Notes under the pieces: generated by a model
Database searches by the model: none
The model's input: the letters and a program-made list of their open reading frames with translations, nothing else
What the model was told of the DNA's origin: nothing
Made by a program: the position numbers and the translations under genes
Shown: positions 32,625-64,000 of the stretch, piece after piece
Layout: each line of letters opens with the position of its first letter
How positions within the stretch are numbered: the stretch's first letter is position 1
DNA from: Euborellia annulipes
Taxonomy: Eukaryota > Arthropoda > Insecta > Dermaptera > Anisolabididae
DNA length: 64,000 bases
Direction of reading: 5' to 3'
NCBI GenBank assembly: GCA_023213315.1
Contig: JAKCPI010015339.1
Span: forward strand, 62,001-126,000

Positions 32625-33293
32625 ATTGAATATCAGGAATGAAGAGGAATGCAGTCAGGTAAGGGGCCTTTATTATTAAATCAATCTCTTTGATGCAAGG
32701 CGTTTCGGCCAACTTTATTGTGCCATCTTCAGTTGCATAAGAGTTTTTTGCAAATAGAGTTGTCTGTCAATCGACTGTCCATAAGTCAGTCAGTCAATAT
32801 AATATATATGAGTGCTTTTTTTTTTTTTTTGCGCAAACCAGTCATGACCTGAAAAATAAAAATTTGTTAAAAAATTTTTTATTGTAATTCATTCATTTCA
32901 TCTGAATCTTAATACATAAACTTCAAAATTCATTTAGTAAGTTTTAAATTTTATATTCAGATTTTTAGATATTTTTGTTTTTTTTTTGCATTAAGGAACT
33001 GCTGCACTCTGGAGGATTAGTATTGAAATTCGGACATGGTTCATGATTACACCTAATAACTACCAGAATTTTCTATCTAAAAAGGGAAAATTGTTTAATT
33101 TTTGGACTTGGTCCACTTTTGCTTTCAACCACTCATATATGACAGACGTTTTAACAACTCTATTCTTTAAAAACTCTTATACAACTGAAGATGGCACAAT
33201 AAAGATGGTCGAAACACCTTGCAACAAAGGAGTTTTATTTAATAATATAGGCTCCCTACAGGCTGCATTCCTCTTCATTCCTGTTATTCGCTT
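32625..33293. repeat. Foldback with paired hammerhead-like cores
   Basis: Arms are about 150 bp at each end. Cores are at 32702-32732 (minus) and 33185-33215 (plus): CTGAAGA, T, GGC/GCC (or GGC/GGTC) stem, GAAAC. In the left copy the outer stem is ATGCAA/TTGCAT plus CTCTT/AAGAG with a two-base bulge, the best stem I in the window. Confidence 0.8.
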
Positions 33294-33426
33294 TTATTAT
33301 TCGCCTTAGATCGGCTTCTACGGCCCCGATTAGCATGCTGTGAACAGAACGTTATTCCCTTGGCTTAGAACAGGCCAATACAAATATTGCCATGAAGGCG
33401 TCCGGTTGAATCCTCACTCTTTGATG

Positions 33427-33780
33427 CAGTGGCGTATTCAGGGGGGGGGGGGGGCCTAGGGGGGCCGGGCCAAAGCCTTCTCCAAAACAAAAAAATACCT
33501 ATTGTTTTCCTAATGATTTTTTTTTTTTTAAATAATTATTTTATTAACTCTCATAAATTATAAAATCTAAAAAAAAAACTTATAAATAATTGAAAAAATC
33601 TCTAATATTTACGAATTTTATTTTAAAATTTTTCAAGAAAAAAAAATTTATTTTATTTCTCTTTAAAATTTCTCCACTTTAAGTTTCTTGGAGATGGGGG
33701 GGGGGTTTCTCCCCCCCCCCGGGTGTTCATAAAGCTTTTGGCCCCCCCCCCCCCAAGCAGAAATCCTGGCTACGCTACTG
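33427..33780. mobile_element. hAT-like MITE, 8-bp TSD CTTTGATG
   Basis: Ends CAGTGGCGTATTCAG and CTGGCTACGCTACTG, long G and C runs just inside. Exact TSDs CTTTGATG at 33419-33426 and 33781-33788. Confidence 0.85.
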
Positions 33781-33833
33781 CTTTGATGTGTGAAAAACTG
33801 CTTACCCCTCTTTCTTGCACTGGCCCATAGAAG

Positions 33834-34061
33834 CAGTGGCGCCATTGGGGGGGGGGGGCATTTGCCCCCCACCAAGGGCTCTGATTTTTAAAAAATTTTG
33901 TATTATTCTAAATAAAATCTTTCAAAATATATCAAAGAGTATACAAACTGTACAAAATTAAATATCTTTTGGCCAAATTAGAGTACCTATTTGTAAGTAA
34001 ATTTTAAGAAAAAAAATGTTTGTCCCCCCCCACCCAAGAAAAAGTTGAAATGACGCCACTG
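33834..34061. mobile_element. hAT-like MITE, sister of 8359-8615
   Basis: Ends CAGTGGCGCCATT and AATGACGCCACTG. TSDs CATAGAAG / TATAGAAG match at seven of eight bases. The body shares AATATCTTTTGGCCAAATT and GAGTACCTATTT with the sister copy. Confidence 0.85.
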
Positions 34062-34750
34062 TATAGAAGAGGCCATAGTATTATTTTTGAATGCAGTAAA
34101 CCGAACAGTTCGCTTAAAATATCACTAACTCGTTATTAAAGAATATCCATAACAGAGAACATTATTCCATCTTTCTTAAAATATTTAATAAAAAGAATAA
34201 AAAAAAAAATTAAAAATCTCCCTCTTCAATCATCAAGAAAATCTCAGATTCTTTTTATTTAATCTCTCGACACGTTCAGGTGATTTGCTTCTTGGTATCT
34301 CTCATTATACCTATATAAATAGCTTAAAAATAAATAAAGTTGTGATTAATTTGAACAATTTTACTTTTAAACTAGTCTTTAAGATTATATAATCTTTTTT
34401 TTTTCTTCTTTCTTTTTTATATCATGTAAATTTATAATTTTAATATATAAATATATATGTTAAATTATTAATTAAAAAAAATAAAATAAAGAATAAAGTA
34501 TTGGATTGGAATTTTTGGAAATTCATTTGTTCCTTTGTCCCTCTCCCCCCCCCCTCTCTCTAATTTTTGACAGTTTAGTAGCTGAATTGAGACCATTTTG
34601 TTGACCTCGGATACCCTATCGCTTCTTATCTTGACATGGGCGTATCCAGCTCAAAATAATATCCATTTTATTATTTTATTAAATGCCACAACCTAACTGA
34701 AGATTGGGGATGGCGTCACTCGTAGTTTTCATCTTCTCACAGATGAAAAC

Positions 34751-34918
34751 TATGAGTGACGAGTGAGAGAATTTGGCTGGAGGGGGGGGGGGGGGGAGGA
34801 TGGGACCAGATATCCTCCGGAGGGCCTGGAAAGCCCCATATTTTCTCAATATTTCTTGGGGCACGAGCCTTCTGGGGGGGCCATGCCCCCCCCCCGGCAC
34901 CCCCTAGTTACGCCCATG
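34751..34918. repeat. G-rich MITE, family of 36638-36798
   Basis: Shares GAATTTGGCTGG / G-run / CCTCCGG / GGGCCTGGAAAG / CATATTTTCTCAAT / CTAGTTACGCCCATG in order with 36638-36798. The left terminus is altered by a neighbouring small palindrome at about 34700-34765. Confidence 0.75.
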
Positions 34919-35831
34919 CCTCTCCCTCCCCTAACCCGTTACGTAATATGTGGACAACCTCTAAGGTAAATTTATATAATATTCGTTTATTTAATAAAAA
35001 TTGGGAGTGCTGAGATTGCTAATAAAGATAAATAAAAAAAATTTTGTGGTGACTGGCGCAGCACTTCTTCTTGGAATGAGGTGTGTGTTTTTTTGTTTGT
35101 GGGGGATGTGAATGTAATTAATTTATAAATATATTTTTAAAAGGGAAGGGAGGGGAAAAAAAAAACTGAAAATTTTATATACAGATAAAAGGGAAAATTT
35201 CAGAGAATATAGAACGATGATCCTTTTTACTATCATTTGATTGGTTGAACGGATAGTTAGATTAAAGAAAAAATATATTCTTATTTATTCAAATTTTAGT
35301 TCCATGTGAATATTCTCTAGTAAATTCTAAACTCATTACAAAAAATCCGATGCGAATTGGATGCGCCGTTTCCGAGTTATAGACAATTGAAGTTTCAGAG
35401 TTTTATTCATTTCCAATATTATTTATTTGGCTCTCTTAAATTGGCCAAAGGAGGGGAGGGCCGTGGGCGGCAGGCTCCCCCACCCCTCTGCTCTGATTGT
35501 TGATGAGGAGAGAAGCCGCCAGCCGCCTCTCCCCCTCCCCTCGTTTCTAAGAAAAATGATTTGTCTTTTTAAAAATAATAATTTAATAGCTTTTAAGTTA
35601 AATTTTTTTTTCTTGGAAGAATAATAAAAATTGAACGAGAAAAAAAAATTAATTAAGCAGTCAGAGAATATTGTAAAATAAATGATAGTTATATATTTAG
35701 TTAGATGTAAAATCTTTCAATTCTTCATCATCACATGGTTGTTATATTTATTTGAACACAAGCGATATTTCCGTCTGAAATATTACTGATGTACTTTTTA
35801 AAAGGGCATCTAAATTAGAATGTAATCACTT

Positions 35832-35858
35832 CTGATGATTACAAAGAATTGTCGAAAT
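35832..35858 (+). other. Hammerhead-like core motif, single
   Basis: CTGATGA, TT, stem ACAA / TTGT with loop AGAA, C, then GAAAT. A divergent member of the set; the stem does not start GG. Confidence 0.4.
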
Positions 35859-36637
35859 ACGTATCAAGTGTTAATTTTTTTAATTAATAAAACCTTTGAA
35901 ACAAATAACCTAGTGTTGTATATTTAATTTTTAAATAAGCATCTCTTTGATTGAAGAAAAAATATTTTGAAATTTTATTTTTTCTAAAAGGATTGAATTT
36001 TTATAGATAAATATGCAGTCTTTTATTCTTATAGTTGAAAAAAAGTTTCAAATGCAATTTTATAAAAGCATAAAAAGATGAAATCAATCAATTAGGCAAT
36101 AATTTCAAATGCTGGGAGAGCATCAATTTGTTTTTTCAAATTCGATCGGCGCCCCGAGTGCAGCCAGGGAGCCTCGCTTCACTCTCGTCTAGGCTTTTCT
36201 TCTAGCGCAGATTCGCTTTTCAAAAAGTCGCTATATCTTTCTTATTTTTCGTTGGATTTGTGGAAAAATGCAAAACTGGTCTTTTCAATCAATTATAAAG
36301 CTATAGACATTTTTTTATTTAACTACGACCACATAAAATGGGGGTTTATTTATTGCCTTTTACATCTTCAAATTTTAACTGCCTCTTTCATTTTCTAATT
36401 TATTGTTTTTTAATTAAATAAACACATTTAGGCCTTGATATTGATTGAATAACTTGGTATATAAAATATTCAAGCAAAAACAATCAAATTTTGGTCTCAA
36501 AACGTTCTGAAAATGATTAAAAATCGATTTTCCAAATTTATTTTGACATATTAATTTTTACTTTCTCTTAAAATTCAAAAATCAATTATTTTTTTGATGC
36601 TGTTCTCATTTTGCTTTCAAAATTATTTGAAGACCAC

Positions 36638-36798
36638 CATGAGCGTAACTAGACAATTTGGCTGGGGGGGGGGGGGGCATGGGACCAACTATCCTCCGGT
36701 GGGCCTGGAAAGACCCATATTTTCTCAATTTTTCTTGGGACAGGGAGCTTTCTGGGGGGTGGGGGCAGGTCCCCCGGCACCTCCTAGTTACGCCCATG
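36638..36798. mobile_element. G-rich MITE with inverted ends
   Basis: Ends CATGAGCGTAACTAG and CTAGTTACGCCCATG (one mismatch). A G14 run sits near the left end and GTCCCCC near the right. No clear TSD remains. Sister of 34751-34918. Confidence 0.7.
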
Positions 36799-37697
36799 TT
36801 TGTTACCAATTTATTTAATTATCCTAAGCAATTCTCGATCTTCTTTCAACTAAAAATAAAAAAAATGAGGGTTCAAAAACAGAAAGATACTAAAAAAAAA
36901 TTCGTTTTATATTATATATCATTTGTTGATTCAGATCTTTAATTAAAATTACGACAAGTTTTTATACAATAGAATTAAACATAGAATAATAATTATTACG
37001 TAGATATTGATTGCTGATTGATTATTATTTATCATTAATATTAATTTTTCATTTCAAGAAAAAAATTTTTATCCATTCCGTTTTATTTTTTAATTATTAT
37101 TGTAAATACTGCAGAGACATTATTAAAACTATTGTTGTATTCATGTATGTGTCTCTATTTTTTCTAAGATCACATTTATAAGTAAATTTTTTTATGTATA
37201 TATATCATGTATTTAAAAAAAAAAAAACTCAAAAATAAAAATCCACCACAAAATAATTACAAAAAAAGATTCGTTAAGAGATAAAATATACAAAAGATTT
37301 ATAAATAATATAAACAATTTTGTTGTTAAGCGGGTATTTGTATTTTGAATCTTCTTTTTCTTCAATCAAATTACCCAGAATTTTGTTCAAATTTAAGTAA
37401 AAAGTTGGCATTAAGTAAAAGGAATAAAAAAATTTACAGAAAGAGTTATTATATTAAAAAAACAAAAATGGCACGATTATTTATTGAATAGAAACGAGAA
37501 GGCTTTTCTTTTTATTCTTTTACATTTAAACAACATTCACAAACTTACATAAAGACTTTAATATACATTATAAACAGAGTAGAGTTTGGACAACATAAAT
37601 AAAGAATTTCTTTTTTTTATCTCCATTTATAGTGAATTTTGGGAAAATGAAAAAATTTGATCTGTTATTTTGAACTACGTTTTATTTTTTTGTACAT
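36799..37697. other. 3' flank/UTR of CDR2-like gene
   Basis: Very AT-rich DNA between the convergent POLDIP3 and CDR2-like genes. The part next to 37698 should be 3' UTR of the minus-strand gene; several AATAAA-type strings occur. No other feature seen. Confidence 0.4.
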
Positions 37698-61897
<24,200 letters not shown>

Positions 61898-62397
61898 TAG
61901 AGCCCTGCACGGGTACGGGTAGGCCCGTAGCCGCCCGGCCCGCGGGCCGGGCCGGGCGGGTTTTGAAGGCCATGAAAAAATACGGGCGGGCACGGGCGGG
62001 TAGCAAGTTTAAATAAACGGGTACGGGCGGACGGGCATGCAAATGAAATCGGGCGGGCACGGACCTATAAAAAAAATTTAAAAAATACAATTTTTTTTTT
62101 TAATATTTTTTTTTTTTTTTCGTCATCTGAGATCCCATAAATAATAGATTTCTAAATGCTCCAAAATATTTTATAAGAAGAGGGATTCGAAAAAAAATAA
62201 ATTGTATTTGAAAAATTGACTCGCAATTCTTGAAAAATTTTCTGGCGCGTACGGGCGGGCTTGAAAAAATTTCGGGCGGGTACGGGCGGGCTTGAAGAAT
62301 GAGAAAAAATTACGGGCCGGGTACGGGCGGGAGGTCGAAAAAAAATACGGACACGGGCGGGTACGGGCCAAAAAAAATCGGCCCGTGCAGGGCTCTA
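61898..62397. mobile_element. 500-bp hAT-like element, 8-bp TSD CTTCATAG
   Basis: Ends TAGAGCCCTGCACGGG and the inverse of CCGTGCAGGGCTCTA. Exact TSDs CTTCATAG at 61890-61897 and 62398-62405. Both end regions are arrays of ACGGGCGGGT-type units, making a GC-rich border around an AT-rich middle. Same family as 56505-56629. Arg/Pro-rich frames here are not genes. Confidence 0.9.
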
Positions 62398-62579
62398 CTT
62401 CATAGCGAACTTTGTTATTTTGAACTAAAATGCAAACTGTTTTGATTGATAGCGGGCTCCAAATATTGTGTCGCGTGCAATCATCCTTGGCCTACGCCAT
62501 TTAGATCCTGTCTCCATCTTTCTGGTAGCCAATATATGTAATTTAGAAAATATGAAAAAAAGTAGGTGGGGGTTCACCC

Positions 62580-62840
62580 CCCCCCCACGCCCCAGGCGGA
62601 TCAAGCCTTTGGCGCCTCTCGATACCAACATAAGCGCCCTAGCGCATCGGCTTTTTTTCGAAATTTCATAATAAATTCATTTTATATAAAATTACAAAAA
62701 AAAAATTTCGAATACTAAAAAAAAAAAAGGTCGAATGAGATTCGTAAAGCCTACTAAAAAAATAAAAAATTAAAAAACGACGACCCAATTGAGTTTCGCT
62801 CCCCCCCCCCCCACGCCCTCAAAGGCTAGTTACGCCGCTG
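62580..62840. repeat. Degraded G-rich repeat
   Basis: CACGCCCCAGGCGGATCAAG, GCCTTTGGCGCC, then a C-run and GGCTAGTTACGCCGCTG. Inverse relative of 40207-40560. Left terminus unclear. Confidence 0.5.
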
Positions 62841-62883
62841 ACAGCCTGTTGAATAATATGACTGAGAAGAAAATAATTAAATT

Positions 62884-63059
62884 GTCCGGGACCCGTGGCT
62901 CAGAGAGAAGATTAGCTTCCCGTCATGGATAGGGTCCGCTTCCCGTCCCAAGCGAGAAAAATTTATTTCATTTGAATTAACAACAAATCATTTGAAATAA
63001 ATAGGGATGGGGTCTGAATGGTCTTAGATGCCGAAAAAGACTTTAAACAAAAAATAATA
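62884..63059 (+). mobile_element. tRNA-headed SINE-B with 11-bp TSD
   Basis: Head GTGGCTCAGAGAGAAGATTA (A-box-like), B-box-like GGGTCCGCTTCCCGTCC, body, then GATGCCGAAAAAGACTTTAA and an A-rich tail. Direct repeats ATAATTAAATT at 62873-62883 and 63060-63070. Its 3' part recurs near 42890-42980, 48840-48890 and 63360-63430. Confidence 0.75.
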
Positions 63060-63064
63060 ATAAT

Positions 63065-63562
63065 TAAATTTGGAGATAATTATCAGGTTAATTTATTTAG
63101 ATCAACTCCTTCTGCTCTAAATCAACGTTTCAGTGTACTAACGACTCCTTCTTCAGAACTAAACTTATTATGAATTGCATTGGATTTAATGATGATGTTA
63201 ACTTTTGTAGGAGTCGCATGGGCGGATTAAAGGGGGGCGCGATAGCCGATAGCCCCTCTCCCCCCCCCCCCGAGAAGAAATTCAAAACGTTATAAAAACT
63301 AGTAATCTAAAGAATTATGATTTCCGCTCTTTAATTTCAATTGAATTTGTTACCAATCAATTTAAATAAATAGAAAAGGGGTCTAAATGGCCATAGATGC
63401 CGACAAAGTTCTTAAATAAAAAAAAAAAACGCCCCCCCCGACAAACTTGCATTAATCCGCCCCTGAGGAGTCGTTAGTATTCCGAACCGAAACGTTGCCT
63501 TATAGCGGCAGGAGTCGATCTAAATAAATTGGCCTGATAATTATCTCCAAGTTTAATTATTA
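63065..63562. repeat. Foldback with core motif, interrupted
   Basis: Arms GGAGATAATTATCAGG... and inverse CCTGATAATTATCTCC. A core lies at 63127-63156 (minus): CTGAAGA, A, GG...ACT, GAAAC, GTT. The right arm keeps CCGAAACGTTG, but the element 63217-63465 landed within or beside its core. Confidence 0.7.
63217..63465. mobile_element. hAT-like MITE, 8-bp TSD AGGAGTCG
   Basis: Ends CATGGGCGGATTAA and TTAATCCGCCCCTG; G/C runs inside. Exact TSDs AGGAGTCG at 63209-63216 and 63466-63473. It contains a SINE-B tail fragment at about 63360-63430. Confidence 0.85.
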
Positions 63563-64000
63563 ACAGCCTTCTCAAACTTGAAATAAAGTAAAGTGATCGA
63601 AGATGTTCTAAAATAATTGAAATTCTTAAACCAAAAGAAGGGGAGAGATTAGAGCCCCTCCCCCCTCCTCCCCCTTCCCCCATATAATTAGAGCCTACTT
63701 TTTTCTATAATTAGAAGAAAACTCTTGAAAAAAATAAATTTGAATAAATAATTTTTCTTATTTCTCCAAAAAACTTTTTGTCGATAGCTATTATTTGAAT
63801 ATAAAAAAAATTTTCTCTTTTTAAATAATTTTTAATAAAAAGAGACAATTAAAAGAAGTATGAAAGTGTAGCCCCGTTTGACGTCCTTGACCCAGATTCT
63901 TCTACCAAATTCGAATGGATTAAAAGTACGTATTAAGACTTTTTTTTATAACAAGCTTCACTTTTATTTAACTAACCTCAATGAAATGAAATTAAATAGA
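63563..64000. other. Intron or upstream DNA, no feature
   Basis: AT-rich with a CCCCTCC-rich patch at about 63655-63680. I looked for the missing N-terminal CDR2 exon here and did not find it. Confidence 0.4.

Noticed and set aside
62171..62371. Arg/Pro-rich open frame
   Set aside because: Created by CGGGCGGGTA-type units of a hAT-like element.

Overview
The window looks like nuclear DNA of an animal, probably an arthropod. It is AT-rich, has GT-AG introns up to about 11 kb and is packed with transposon debris. The arthropod call is inference; no rRNA or mitochondrial marker is present. There is no CRISPR array, operon or prokaryotic gene.

Three protein genes can be rebuilt exon by exon with agreeing splice phases. 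(A) Minus strand, 20599 down to 3070, 17 exons, about 1,018 aa: a double-BTB/POZ protein whose second BTB is split by a Ser/Thr-rich insert and which ends in a UBA/CUE-like helix pair. (B) Plus strand, 21031 to 30828, 6 exons, about 497 aa: the orthologue of POLDIP3 (SKAR), an RRM protein linked to mRNA export and the exon junction complex. A and B are head to head across 431 bp, which probably holds a shared promoter region. (C) Minus strand, from beyond 61093 down to 37698, last 6 exons visible, 744 aa: a CDR2/CDR2L-centrocortin coiled-coil protein, convergent with B. Its N-terminal exon lies outside the window or was not found. Two of the genes carry an apparent single-base frame conflict (A near its C-terminus, B at an A8 run in exon 2), which could be assembly indels.

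Everything else is introns and intergenic DNA full of mobile elements. I can delimit many of them by target-site duplications (TSDs): about a dozen short hAT-like elements with 8-bp TSDs, most with G-runs just inside the ends; TA-flanked mariner/Tc1/pogo-like elements, including a deleted mariner with a dead transposase; two TTAA-flanked elements; a LINE reverse-transcriptase 3' relic; and tRNA-headed SINEs, one with a 14-bp TSD. Several are nested, so relative insertion order can be read.

The most interesting signal is a motif shared by otherwise unrelated foldback (palindromic) elements across the whole window: YTGAWGA, then T or A, then a covarying stem-loop starting GG and ending CC, then GAAAC, then usually GTC/GTT/GCC, with flanks that often pair with each other. 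This is the layout of a hammerhead ribozyme core (stem I - CUGANGA - stem II - GAAA - NUH - stem I), with one extra nucleotide before stem II and no loop on stem III. I count about 24 copies. In seven foldbacks both arms carry one, always pointing outward from the centre. Self-cleavage is not shown.
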